From: Atopsyche davidsoni
Taxonomy: Eukaryota > Arthropoda > Insecta > Trichoptera > Hydrobiosidae
DNA: 64,000 bases
Assembly: GCA_022113835.1 (NCBI GenBank)
Contig: JAILWY010000016.1
Coordinates: forward strand, 2,483,501-2,547,500
Direction of reading: 5' to 3'
In this document: one piece after another, positions 38,003-50,419 of the stretch
Numbering within the stretch: position 1 is the stretch's first letter
Layout of the letters: each line of letters starts with the position of its first letter
Notes under the pieces: generated by a model
Told to the model about the DNA's origin: nothing
Seen by the model: only the letters and a program-made list of their open reading frames with translations
Database searches by the model: none
Position numbers and translations under genes: made by a program

Positions 38003-38502
38003 ACTTCTTCTCCATAGATTGCCTCTCCTCAGAGGAGGCACTCTATCTGGCTGACTACCAAGGCTGGCGACCATTTCACTGAGCATATACTCATGCTGAG
38101 CCGGTGTTCAAAAGAGTGTATTGGGTCACCGGGTTCTTCTACACCGCTGTTTTATATTGGAAGGAAAAGTCTGCGTATTGCTACTGCCCAATAGCATTAT
38201 TATATAATCCTTTCCTTACAAAACTCTGGCGTTAAGATCTGATACTCTTTCTACAGCAAGCTACAGTAACACTGGTATAAGATACATACTTTTATATTGC
38301 AAGGAAAAGTCTGCGTATTACTGCTCCTCATTAGCATTATTATATAATTATTTCCTTACATAGCTCTGCCGTTTAAATCTGATACTCTTTCTGCAACAAG
38401 CTACAGTAACACTAGAATAAAGTACTTGCAGAGCACATCCCTTTAGAATCATTTCAAGTCCACTACAGAATGGCAGCCATTCACAAGCAATAGCAGGGAA
38501 GA
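38003..38502. repeat. Dispersed repeat family, copy 2, with internal tandem duplication
   Basis: Starts CTTCTTCTCC and TGCCTCTCCTCAGAGGAGG, like 15461 and 52538, and ends GAATGGCAGCCATTCACAAG like copy 1. Inside, a ~140-bp unit (TTTATATTGGAAGGAAAAGT...GCAAGCTACAGTAACACT) is duplicated head to tail: 38151-38290 and 38291 to about 38425. The unit corresponds to the TCTGCGTATTGCTGCT..GCAGCAAGCTACAG part of copy 1. Non-coding. Confidence 0.75.
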
Positions 38503-40083
38503 CAATTATACTGACTGATGATTATTATAAAATATTTTTATAAATCTGCACTTTTCGCCTATGCAAGTTTATTGCTTTCGCATTTACTGCAAATCAACCG
38601 CGCCGAGATCACAAATCCATAAGCTTGACTAGCACCAACCCACTTTATATATTTGCTTATTTTATTAATAATATAATTTAATCTAGCAGTTTAAGCATGC
38701 TTTGAGTCATAACATATAAAAATGATATAATAAAATAATACTTTGACCCAACCGTGGGTCTGCATATTTCTTGAAAACATTTTTGAAGTGATAAAATTTA
38801 GGATACTTCTGTAACATAAAATTGACTTGGTGCATCATTATTATAAAAATGAAACCATGTCACCGGTAACCAAATTAACCCATTTATGCCGGGTACACAT
38901 AAATAATTGACAGCAAATAGTAAACTTGGCTTGATTATACTTCTCAAAGATAATATTGTTTCCGAGCGGGGACTTTTCCGCAGTAGAACCCGTGGGTATC
39001 TGAAACAAGTACCTCCGAGAGGTATATACTCACAAAGTAGCATTAAGTACACTCCCACCATCTCCACTTTGACATTCAACAGTCTAAATTTCGAAACTGT
39101 TATATGAAATCTGAATAAAAAGACTCTATTTCGTATTCTGACGGATCTCTGAAGTAACTGTACTCCGTTTTATACAGGCAGACCAACTTTGACTGGATGT
39201 AAAATTCTCTAAAATTTCAGAGTATTTTTGGTAATATTCAAGCTTGGCAATTTAAATCAAAGTGAAGTAAAGCGTTTAAGAGAGTATCGATAATTATCAA
39301 AAATCATTTTAACTGCTATTGTGTTGAAAAAAAAAGCGGAGTAGCAAAATGAAAAGTGAGAACAACTCGAATCAAAAATGCTAAATATTTTAAGGTTTTA
39401 TTTAAAAAAATATTAGAATCTTATTTGTACGATAAAGACAAAAAAAACAGGAAGTTAACTGAATATCTTATCAACATCTTACCTACTTTCTGCAAGTCAA
39501 AAGCGTTTATCGAAAACTTGTAAAAGTTGCGCCAAGGAATGCGCGGCGTTTTTTTTTTATTCGTTGGTGCCTTATTAAGAGAGCTTTTTTTTTCTCTCTC
39601 AAAGCTCACGGGGCCGATCGGGCCGTTAATTGCCGAAATCAAAGCTCTGGGCCGAACAGGTAGCTCTTTGTCCGAGGGTGAAACGCAGCCTCCACGCCCC
39701 TGATTGGTCGTTAGTGGTTATCCGCGCAGCTCGTGTGCAAGCCAGCGAAGGCACGAAAGGAATTTCGGCTTTTATATTCTTTGTGAAATACCGTTTTCTT
39801 TCATTTTGAGACATTAAAAGAATTTTGAAATATTATTTGTTTTTGAAAAAAAGTCTTTATTTCTTGGATCACGCTTTAGATATACGCGTATGCTTGTTTA
39901 CGACAGACTGGTTTTTATATATAACTCTCGTTATGTATAAAAACTTAACTTAACTTAACTGGCTTCGTCATACCAGACTTGTGAGTGCAATTTCAAGAGA
40001 AAAACGTAATAATATAGTATAGAAAACCATTACTTGTATAGTTTATAGCAAAAATTTTATACGTTGATTTCTAAATCGTTTGA
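38503..40083. other. Gene-free DNA; GC islands 38780-39080 and 39480-39770
   Basis: No exon recognised. The island at 39480-39770 contains GGGGCCGATCGGGCCG and a reverse CCAAT box CTGATTGG (39700-39707) in a setting similar to that at 14827 (GCCTCC before, CGTT after). A short (TTAAC)n run lies at 39941-39960. ACGACAGACTGGTTT at 39900-39914 is another copy of the GACTGGTT dispersed motif. Confidence 0.45.
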
Positions 40084-40632
40084 ATGCAATCAAATACTAA
40101 TATGATTAGGCACATTAGTTCATATATAGAAGATGATTTAAAGAAACTCTCAGATAAAAATATCATCGTGATTTGTGTGGGATTTGAACCCACATCCCCT
40201 GGTTTACATAACCGGTGTACTTACCCTTGTATTAACGAATCACTTCCGTTTATCGAGAATTTTTAACAATCATACTCTAATATTTTTTAATAAAATACTT
40301 GAGTGATTTTCCACATTTTTATTTTTATTAGTGACCGGTTTCACCAACCTTTCACGTTGGCATTATCAAACAGAGTCACTAATAAATAAACCCCAAGGAA
40401 TTCCACCAAGTACTCTCTGTCAAAAATATTGAATTTCTTAATCATACTCTACACATGATTCAAATCCCACACAAATCACGATGATATTTTTCTGAGAGTT
40501 TCTTTAAATCATCTTCTATGTATGAACTAATGTGCCTAATCATATTAGTAATAATATAATAAACCCGTAATGGGTAATAAATACGCATCTGATTGACGTT
40601 TAATAAAAAAATCGACATATGCAATCAAATAC
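40084..40632 (+). mobile_element. Palindromic tRNA-headed retroposon, copy 3 (most complete)
   Basis: The element is 40098-40618 between perfect 14-bp direct repeats ATGCAATCAAATAC (40084-40097 and 40619-40632). The left half is inverted body (AATATGATTAGGCACATTAG..AAACTCTCAG) and a minus-strand tRNA-like head with B box GGGTTCAAATCCCAC, ending at GTGATTCGTTAATACAAGGG (reverse complement of 40225-40244). After an inserted-looking stem-loop segment (about 40290-40435), a plus-strand half begins at TTCAAATCCCACACAAATCA, runs through the body and ends with the family tail CCCGTAATGGGTAATAAATA and an A-rich end (TTTAATAAAAAAAT). The A-rich end next to the duplication supports target-primed insertion. 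Confidence 0.85.
40290..40435. repeat. Stem-loop segment inside copy 3: TTTCACC..GGTTTC type
   Basis: TTTTATTAGTGA and TCACTAATAAATAAA form an inverted repeat. On the minus strand it encloses TTGATAATG, a stem CCAAC/GTTGG and TGAAACC. This is the same strand order (TGATDATG, stem, YGAAAC) as the arms at 21668-21861. There is no room for a stem I, so it cannot fold as a complete hammerhead. Confidence 0.4.
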
Positions 40633-43600
40633 CGTGAATTTCTAAGAACATTCCTACAAGTAAACAACGCATTTTTAAAATAGTGTTATTTGCATTGGAA
40701 AACAACATTTTAAAGCAGCCCAAAGAAACCAAATCAACTCGATTTACAATATTATTCTGATCTTGGGGATCTGCAGCCACCGTATGATAATGAGGCGCTC
40801 CGACCTGGCGGCCAGTAATGCAGCCCCGCCCAAGGCTATACAGACTACGCAGACTTCTTTGGTGGAACACACGCGAGCCCAAACTCAAATCCACTCCACC
40901 CCCGGGCGGTAGCAGGCCGCAACTGACAGACAATTAATTCATGAGATATGTTAAGCTGATGTTGAACGCCATTTTATACACGATCATATACTTAAATCGA
41001 CGGTTTTGTATACGTTTTTACATTCATTATATAGGCATATGCTAAGCATATGTTAGGTTAACATGTTTTTCTTAAATGCCACGTGATCTTTTCATAAAAA
41101 AAAATCGCATATATCGTTAAAGCCTTAGTCTACAAATGTGAGATTCGTTAGCCACTAGCGACTTGTTTTAATTATTTTTAATTTTTTAAATCCTATACAA
41201 TTTATTCACTTTAATATGATGAATAATATTTATTGTTTATACAACTTTTAATGCGTAACCTGCTTGGGCAGTAATTAATATTTTTTTTCAATCAAATTCA
41301 TTTGATTGATTATTCACAAATTGGATTTGGATCTTGCAATTACAGTCAAATGTTACATAATATATTAACGAGATATAACACCCACTTTTGAGTTATGTAT
41401 TTTTAAATATTCACGATATAAGCATATACAATTAAATATATAAATATTCTCGTTAACATTTTTAATTATATTTTTAACACTTTAAATGACGCAAAACGTT
41501 TTTATAAAATATTTCTTTGTTTAATATTTACTTTCCTTAATAATAATAATTCTTTGTCATTGAATTATTGTTGCTATTCTGAAATTTAATAAAGGCAAAA
41601 AATTAATCGAATTACAATAAAATTAAATTTGCCTTTAATTTTTTAAAAAATAATTGTATTTTCGTGGTATTAATTCGCGTTTAAAAAATGATTTGGCCTT
41701 TATTTTTTTTCAAGCTATAAATATCAATGAGTTATATGAACAGATAAATAAATGTTCTGTGATTGTTTTTTTATTAATTATAATACGCATTGAATGAATA
41801 TAAGCGATCACTACACATAAAGATAAATTGTTATTTAAAAAAAATGATCCACAAAGTGTTTAAGGTTAAAAACCTCATTGTGGTCCACAAAAATATATCT
41901 ATCAAAATTGGCCTAAAGCCATGGAAACCCGGCTGACTACTTCATGCATATTAATAAACCTGTCAACAATGAGAGTGACGCATACAACCTTGTAATAATA
42001 ACCTGTCAAATGTGTATGACGTCACTGAAATTAAGTGTATTTCCTAAATCTCCTCAGTTTTGAGATCCGCAAATCTTCACCCACGTACAAAACACCAGCC
42101 AAATATCGTCTAAATCAAAACAATGTATATGAAACATTCAAATATACATAAAAAAAAATAATAATTTGAACTGTATCACCATCTCAACTCTTTACGTGTA
42201 CAATTCACCATTTACCTGTAGAAGGTAGTCGCATCCATTTTATATATAATAAGATCTCATTTACAGGTATACAGTTATTTAAGTATGCGCGAGGTAGCCT
42301 CAGGTATATCGGCACAGGTAATTTATACTGAGCAGTGACAAGTGGACCCGATTCTTCGATTAATTCGTATTAATTTGTCAGTCTTCAGAGTAGTTGCCCA
42401 CGCGGCTCTCTTAACGGCTGGTCACCGCGTTATGAGAGGCTTTATTTTTATTTTACGATTCTCGGTAAGCTAGACCTTGCCTCATTTGAATCTTTGAGAG
42501 CTGCTTAAACCCATACTGGGAATATCAATGTATGTATAAGCTTTTTTCTAACAAGTAACTGAGAACATTGCTTTGAAGTAGTGAATTTTATTGCTCTATT
42601 TGATTTCAACACGGTTTTGAATTTACCATATAAATTATATAATTTGTAAAGTAAATGTTTTCATCTAGGTTATCATTTTTACACTCAGATTATCATTATG
42701 ATATTGTCGCTCTCAGTGGAAATAATATATGTAATAATGCATTAAAACAAATTTATTTTTACCACTAAGTTTTTAGGTGTCACTTTTGAATAGCATTATC
42801 TTGAACAAGGTGTAGAAAAAATTGTGAAAGTGTAATAAGTAAATCAGTAAAATAACAGGTTTCAGTATCTAAAAACATTCCGTGCGTTAATTTTCTCCAC
42901 ACCGCTAGTGTTTATTATAAATGTCTCATAATTGGTTACTTCGGCTTCACAAATAGATTAAGGTACATTTTTTTTCCGTCGTTTCAATTTGTTTTTGCCT
43001 GCGGTGTGATGCCTACACGTAATGATAATGATACCGTACTTTTGAATCATTTGCTGGGTGGGCAATTTTGTCACAATTTTACCTTTACGTTTTGTATTCG
43101 AGGAATTAAAAAATTTTAATTTTGTTCCTACGAATTCTTTTCATGATAATTACACTTTAATGACTATAATCTACTCGTTTTTGAGATTCTAATATATTTG
43201 ATGGATTCTACGAAAATTCTCAAGAAATCTCATCTTATCAAAAACCGTTTTAACCGATGCAAATACCGAAATATTCACATTTGTAAAAAACCCTGAAAAA
43301 TCAGATCAAAACTAATTTAGTATCGTCTATGCGTCATATTTGAAAATAAACATTAACTGTAACTGGCGTTTACTCATAGTTTACATAGACTACAATTATA
43401 TAGTTATATGCAGTATTTGGTCAATAATGAAATTCAATCAATTCAATTTTAACTGATCAGTTTGTTAAAAAAAATACCTGAAAATTAGGTTTTGTAGAGC
43501 GTGTAACTGATAATTATCAGTGGCGTGCATTTTTGCAAGTCACATAAAGACTAACCCATCTTCAAATTTAACAGATCAATAAATACTTTATATACCTACA

Positions 43601-44955
43601 ATCTTCTCATAGTTGTATTTCTATCATATTTTAAATTTCTATCGTATATAATTACTAACTACTTACTTAAAGTTATGTACCAAAGTTCCTTATCGACTAT
43701 CGCAGTATCAGTTCTAAAAAATCAGATAGGCCATTTCTGAAAACAAACCCTGGGCTTTCATTAAAATGCCCGAGTAGTTATCTCAATTCTACGAAGCCGC
43801 CTTGTCTTTGTGTAATATTCTTGGAAGAATTATAGTAATTGGAAATGAAAGATAAAACTCCGAACGCCTCGGGAAACCGCTAGGTTTTTGTGTTGAAACA
43901 GCTCAGAGAGAACTCTGCTCCCGTGGTCTAAAACTATCTAGACCTACCACATATATATATATATAAATATTATTTAGAATATTGTGCAATATTTTTTCAC
44001 AATTTTGCCAAACAAAAGTTCTTATTGGCATCGTTTATTTAACCAAAAATACACGACGTAAAAGTACTCTATAGGTTGTTTGGGCTGCTTTGTTTTTATT
44101 TTCAAATATTATTTTACTTATTTATATTCAGTATATTTGAATTGAAAATATTTCTGTGCTAGTAATAATACATAAAATAAATGTTTATTCGGACCACTTT
44201 GTGAGAATCAAATATGTAGTACAATCTATTCAAGAATTCAAGCTATTGTATGTTCATAAAGTATCGTAACGAACATCGGTTGGGTCAGCCATAACACTGG
44301 AGATTAAATGTTCCCGGTCGGCCGCCGTACAGGGTGACCATAAAAAATGTAACGTTTTGAATATTTCAGCGATGATACTATTACCGAGAACCTTTTGAAT
44401 GATTAACGACTCCCCCCGAGAGCCTCCCCGAGCCTCCGCGACTTGCGGCCGTGTATTATGAATAAATTTTATTTCTAACTCGGACTGGTTTATGGTCTAT
44501 TTATTTATATGATAATTTTAAATTGTTGTGTAATTTATTATTTAAATAAATCAATTGCTCGGACACAGGAAGCGTATTAGATGATCTTTTATTAAACGTG
44601 TGCACTTGGACAAAGCCTGTATAACTATTTTTCACGGTGGCTTATATGGGACAAATGATTCAGGATTTTAACCTGATTAAAAGCAATAAAAAAAAAATTG
44701 TACGTTATAAGCAAGCTTAAAAAGAAAAAAGTGTATTTTATGTTGTTCCTTCAAAACGGGAATTTTTTTCTATGAATAATCGTAATTAATAAATATAATT
44801 AAAGCGTGATTGTGATTGATTTAACTATGTTTTAAAATTAAAACGGAATATTTTATATCTTAATTTTTTTTTTACATTAAATGTAATCAAAAAATACAAA
44901 TTATTCCGTATGATTGTTTTAAGGTAATATAACTTTTTTTTTCGTTTTCTCCAAG
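40633..44955. other. Upstream or intronic AT-rich DNA before the coding exon
   Basis: No coding exon recognised. Islands: 40740-40930 (CCACCCCCGGGCGGTAGC), 42200-42480 (ends CTCGGTAAGC, a fair splice donor at 42465, so a non-coding first exon is conceivable), 43740-43930, and 44270-44470 (CCCCCCGAGAGCCTCCCCGA). The rest is AT-rich. Where the gene's transcription starts cannot be told from the sequence. Confidence 0.4.
44925..44955 (+). other. Splice acceptor before the coding exon
   Basis: A long T-rich pyrimidine tract (AACTTTTTTTTTCGTTTTCT) ends in CCAAG at 44951-44955, a good animal 3' splice site. If used, the exon begins at 44956 and the first intron lies upstream. The alternative is that transcription starts near here and the tract is coincidental. 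Confidence 0.5.
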
Positions 44956-45095
44956 GTTTGATGTTGACATAAACTTATATTAAATTTCGAATAATATGGT
45001 TACAACCGATCAGTGAAAAATGTAGTGAAGTGCGAACCGAAGCAAAGTTAACCGGCGTTTTTAATTATTTTATAAAGTTTAACAATAAAAACAAA
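44956..45095 (+). promoter_or_regulatory. 5' untranslated leader with three tiny uORFs
   Basis: The leader before ATG 45096 contains ATG TTG ACA TAA (44961-44972), ATG GTT ACA ACC GAT CAG TGA (44996-45016) and the minimal start-stop ATG TAG (45020-45025). Such uORFs usually lower or condition translation of the main frame. The start-stop ORF sits 70 bases before the main ATG. The long open frame can be extended upstream to 45030 only from a GTG, which is not a normal animal start. Confidence 0.5.
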
Positions 45096-46099
45096 ATGGC
45101 TACCACGGCGAACAGTCAGATAAAGACGGCGAGCTCCGCAAACATTTTGATGTGCAAGCAATGGTGGAAAGTGTGCTGGATGTACGGGGACCAAGATAAG
45201 TACTATAGGCAGCTGTACGGAAGAAAATCCACGGGTAATAGGAACTATGGCCAAACGCCGATCAAGACCAATGGGGTCCAAATAACAGAATTAAACGATG
45301 ACTTTTTATTAGGAAATACACCAGATACTTCTCCCAACGTAGATACGTTTCCTAATGGAGTCAAACACAAGAGAAAAACAGCTTCCAAAGTCCCAACTCC
45401 CCAGCAATACCCTCCTTTCCACGATCCCTACCTCTTGGGAAGTCCAGAAACTCTTTACGGATTCCAAACCGGTGCTCCCCAGACACCATCTCCGAGATCC
45501 CAAAAAGAAAACGGAACCCCAAGACAGCATCATCATCAGACACAGTTCAGTGATGGTACTATCGTGCCCCACATGAGGTCGTCTTCATATAGCGACAGCA
45601 ATAACACGTCGCTTAATGGGTTTTTCAATGAAGGGATGATACCTATAGAGAACATGGAGCGACCTCCCTTACCTAAGCAAATAACCGGAACGTTTAGTGG
45701 ACACCAGAACGGGGATATATTCACCAACGCATTGATACCCTCCCCTCATAATGGAGGGAAATTTGAACGAAGCACAACGACGGTCTGTAAAAATGGGAAT
45801 GCTGTTATTGTAACGGAAAAGACCATGATCAGCGCTGACGGCGTGCTGAACTCCAACGTGCAATTCAGGAGGACGTCGGTGCAGAGCTCCCCTCCCAAGA
45901 CCGGGAATGGATTCGGAGGGAGGCAGCTGACCATGGGCGAAGAGTCTGGAGACAATCCAGCTCCTGGAAGCGGCAGAGACAGGAAGAGCATCTATGGAAT
46001 ACTTGCCACCGGCGGAGAGGCACTTGACTGCCTCAGTGGGCAAGGGATGACCACGACGATGGTGACCGTTACCCAAACCGCCGTAAAGCAGTGCAATGA
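45096..46099 (+). CDS. First coding exon of an unrecognised, mostly disordered protein (3' partial)
   Basis: The start ATG at 45096 sits in ACAAAATGGCT, an ideal insect context, and the frame stays open for 334 complete codons. It leaves the exon in phase 2 at ATGA|GTAAGT (donor GT at 46100-46101); the TAA at 46101 is simply part of the donor. Base composition is much richer in G and C than the flanks. The protein has a distinctive segment at residues 20-41 with C20, W23, W24, C27, W28, Y30, Y36, Y37 and Y41, likely a folded or binding motif. A basic KHKRK follows at 90-94. The long Ser/Thr/Pro/Asn-rich disordered part has TPSPR (130-134), a His run (145-147) and RPPLPK (189-194), features of a scaffold or signalling adaptor. 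No catalytic domain, signal peptide or membrane segment is visible. I do not recognise the family; the downstream exons should decide it. Confidence 0.85.
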
Positions 46100-46105
46100 G
46101 TAAGT
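46100..46105 (+). other. Splice donor of the coding exon
   Basis: GTAAGT immediately after ATGA is a perfect consensus 5' splice site. It splits the codon after GA (phase 2). The next exon must begin with the third base of that codon; I could not identify it in the remaining 18 kb. Confidence 0.75.
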
Positions 46106-48772
46106 CAACTTCTTATTTATTTTATTGTAACGATGTTATGCTTTAAGGCAGTTGAGGACACCAGAGGCAGTCCATTACCTGGCGAAATCGTGTCATTTAA
46201 TTAATTTAATTGTCACTTCATTTTTCTATGTCGAAAATTGATTTTTTTTACAGGGTATTGAAAAAACTATAAATTATATTTACTCATCTTTTATTATTTA
46301 ATTAACGTCCATTTTTAGGATAAAATAAAATCTTGAAGATGTTGAAAAATTGGATAAAATGACGATTTTTCAAAACCAAAGTTTGTTAAATAGTTTTTAT
46401 TTTTCAAATTTTTAAAATAATATATCGCCCAGTGTTCATATTAAATCATTTAATTCCAATTTAAAAAAAAAGACTTTTAAATGTTTTGGACTCTTGGAAA
46501 AGGGACATGACGAATCTCCAAATTCCTACATTTCAATCGGAAGAACACATATTTATCATATTAATAGTAAATTTACAAGAAATATAAATATATTATGTTC
46601 TGAAGAAGGGGTGTATAAAACTTTTTGCATTTAATTTTTTTAGATTGGTGCTTTTGTTTTTTTGCAAAACGGACTAGAAAATGATCAAAAAAAACTCGAT
46701 TAAAAAATATTTAAATAGTTTTTTCATGCACAAAGTGTTGTCTATTTTGTATTCAAACATGCATTTGAATTGCATCGACGCTCTCCTGAGAGTCTCTCCA
46801 ACAATGCGAGCAGATAACATCAACTGCAAGAAATATTAAAACCGCTGTTATATGACACCCGCCATAAACCTCGGGATCACAGACAACTTCAAAGGATGCT
46901 TTAATGGCGCCCACAAACCAGTACACACGCGAGCCTCGCGACAATAAGCCTACATGGTGTTTCAGAAAAGGCTCTAACAATGGAAGGGTGGCATTGTTAT
47001 TTGATACATTTTTTTTAATTCAACTGTGGGAATGTTTGCAGGACAGAGTGTTTCGTGCCGATCCCCACGATAGTATAATTATTTTGCAATTGCACACTTC
47101 CTGCAATACTTCAGACAGCATCATAATTATTTTATTTCTATGTAATGCTAAATGATAGATTTGGATATGTGTTTCCGCTGTTCTTCGGAGCAACTTTTAT
47201 TTTTTTATTTTTACACAGAAAAATGTATTTACAGTATCAGTTCGTTTTCATGTGTGAAATGTTTCTATGGCTAAAATTTCAGATTAATCAATCACTCTTA
47301 GTAAATACAAAGCCTTAACCTAATAACTAGTAGAACATGCAATATACGAAAGCTGACTTTAAATGTGGTTTGTTTTTGCCATAAAAAAGTGGCACAATTG
47401 AGTAGTAGTATAAGTACCGGATCTTGCGTTTACAATATTAATTATTGATACAATTCATGTTTTTAGAAATCATTTTTTTTGTGTTAATACTTGAAACTAA
47501 CAGAAGTTCCCAATTGATTACATTTGTCAAAATTAATATTTTTTTATTAAGAATTTAATAGCTATCCAGTTTATTTGCTTTAACAAATACATCAAAGATT
47601 AATGAATAAAAAATGTATATGGTTGAATCAAAAACCTTGGTTTAGTTTCATCAAGTTCATGTTTAATTCATGTCTTCTAAATATATATATATAAAGTCGC
47701 TATTATTTTAATGGTATTCATTTATGTTATCATATTTCTGAGATCACAAATTATATTCTAGAATGTAGCATAGGTGTTATCAGGTGATAAAAATTACATT
47801 AGTTACAGATTTTATGTAAATAACATTGAAATCCTTTAAAACTTAGTACATCCTTATGCGTTTTCAGCATCACGTACTAAATATCAAGTAAAATGGGCAT
47901 GTAATGATACTAGTCGGGGAAATACGATAAGGCAAACGCAAAATGTATAATATCCAATAAATAAAACCAGCTTACAGTATTCTTAGTATTTTGTAAGTAA
48001 TTTTTAATATTTAAGATCAACAAAATTTAAACTACTTTTCATTAAGTTTAAAAACTCTCTCTTCAGTGTATTTTTTTCATCTATAAATATTTATATGGCC
48101 AATATACATTCTGCCATAATTTTGTCTCACTATTACTAAAATATAATTTGTGTTTGTTAGATTTTTACTTAAATAAATAAGGTGCTCCGTCACAACTTTT
48201 AATTGGATTTATTTGTTGGTTTTTCTATTAACCCCATAATGGATACAAACGCTCAAAACACACGCAACAGACATATCAAGGTTTTTAAAAATTATTTGTA
48301 TGATTTAAAAATGTATTTATAAATTTTATTAAAATTCTATTTGTGATTTTGTGAGTTTATAATGTAATTCATATATGATCAAATAAAACTATTGTATCTC
48401 AGCTCAGCTATCATATTTACAAAACATCGTACTTTAAGTCGTAATAATCGCATAGGATAATAATAGTGGCAATATGCTGGCAACACTGGTAACAGTTCAC
48501 GCGAATTTATCGCTCGTGTTGTATTTGTTGTAGTAATTATTTATTACGCTGTAGAACCTGCTCAGGCTGTATAATTCGCCATCAGCCACGAGGGTCTCTC
48601 AAGCCTTCGTACTCTGGTATTGTATATTAAAAAAAAAACACATATAATAGGCGCGGCGGTGTGGTCCGGTCTTTCACTAAAGCAATTATTTTATTTTCAA
48701 TTTCATAAACGTTTATATATATTTATAAAGTGGTGTACAGTGTATACAAGCAATAAAAATATATGTATCATT

Positions 48773-48872
48773 GTTTCTTGGGTGTTAAGCTGCTTGAAAC
48801 TTTTTGTGCTCCTCGAACCATCTTCAAGAATTTCAGTATTTTTTGTTTTAAGGAAACGCCTCAAAAACTACA
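48773..48872. repeat. Dispersed GAGCTGC-type repeat, copy at 48.8 kb
   Basis: GTTTCTTGGGTGTTAAGCTG matches the starts at 23445, 25136 and 50739. On the minus strand CTTGAAGATGGTTCGAGGAG gives the CTGAAGATG-type half of the stem-loop, but the GAAAC half has degraded. Confidence 0.45.
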
Positions 48873-50419
48873 AAATCATCTTTTATTCAACTAATCTTTC
48901 ATATATTTTGGTATATTTAATATATTTGGTGGACTGAACTGCTTGTGAATACGTGGAATTCTTTTTCTTACAGTTATAACATGTGATACTTCTTGCACCT
49001 TAGTATGATGATCAGCAGGTCATGTCGTAGTTATCATCAAAGACTTCCTCAGCAGACACAGCAACGTTTAAAATCATTAAACAAATATCTGACAATTGTC
49101 ATTGATGGTGAAGAGTCACAGTAAATCACATTCAGTATATAATTTGTAATATATACTGGATGCTGTCTATAGGGGCTTTGCGTGATTTCTCTTTTGGAAA
49201 AATGCTGTAAAATTACAATAATTAGCCTTAAACAACAACTAAAGACTTAAGAGTCACCGAAATTTGCATTTCGTGACAAAATATCTAATAAATATAAAAT
49301 AAATTAATTATTAATGGAACTGACACCAGAAAAACTAGAAATGTACATTAATGATAAATATAAATGACACCTCAAGTTAAATATTCATATAAGCCACGAT
49401 ATTATATTGCAGTTATGCCTTTTACGGACTAACTACTTCTTGGATTATTTTTATACGAATCTAAGAAGGAATACGTGTAGATAGGGACATAAACTAAAAA
49501 TATATTAGTGTTATTCAAATGTGATTTCAAACGCCAAATGGACGTAACCCACACGAAAGTCGTAAATTTGTAATATCAAGTTCTTTTAATACTTCCTTTT
49601 CATTCGAATCTGTGAATTAAAATATCGTAAATAAAATTATCGTGTGTAAGGAAATACGCGTTATAAAAAAACATAATTAATTGAATGGCCTTAATGGCGC
49701 CAGATTATATTCATGAATAATTTTTAATTATTATTTATTGTTAATATTTTATAAAATAATAGGAAATCTTTTTGGCCTTCAAATATTGTATTAATTCAGA
49801 TACTTTTATAAACTTAATAATATAAAAATAACTTGTTATATGTTAATAAATAAATGCATTTTTGATTCCGTATCAAATCTTACGAAAGTCATATATATCA
49901 GGTATATTTATTTTTATTGAATTTAAGAGTTCATATAAGGAAACGGTATAAGTTTTTTCATTAAAATTATAAATTATTTTTCGGCTAATTAATTTGATGA
50001 AATATTTTTGAACGGAAGCCGTGTTATAAGAGTCTCACGTTATAGAAAGGTTAAAAAGGTGGATCATCTATATATTTTATATTTTAAAATAGAGTATAAA
50101 ATGCACATATAATATATAGCTTTGCTAAAAATTACATTTTCAAAGACGCTTTAGAGTAAAATGATGCAATTACAAAAATAACCTTTTGAACTCGTTGAAA
50201 TTAATATAATAATCTAAGAAATTTTTTTATCGTTTGATTATTTCCTAACCAATTTATAATATACACACTGTAAGCAATACAATTATGATACTTCCTGTCT
50301 AGTTTCAAAGTTCAAAGCATACCAGTTTTTTCCCTGTGGGTTTGTAATAATGCAAAAACAATATAATTCCACGTGCAAAGAAAGTCAGACACACGAACGA
50401 GAGCTTAAAATGTCGTAAC

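Noticed and set aside
40084..40632. Simple twin-priming inversion of a SINE
   Set aside because: Twin priming would not place the same body sequence on both sides. Here the body is present twice in opposite orientation, as in three other copies.
45030..45095. Extended N-terminus of the coding exon from a GTG at 45030
   Set aside because: GTG is not a usual start in animals. The ATG at 45096 has an ideal context and lies in the same frame.
45361..46076. Overlapping minus-strand and alternative-frame ORFs within the coding exon
   Set aside because: They are shadows of the GC-richer coding exon, with no start context or domain of their own.
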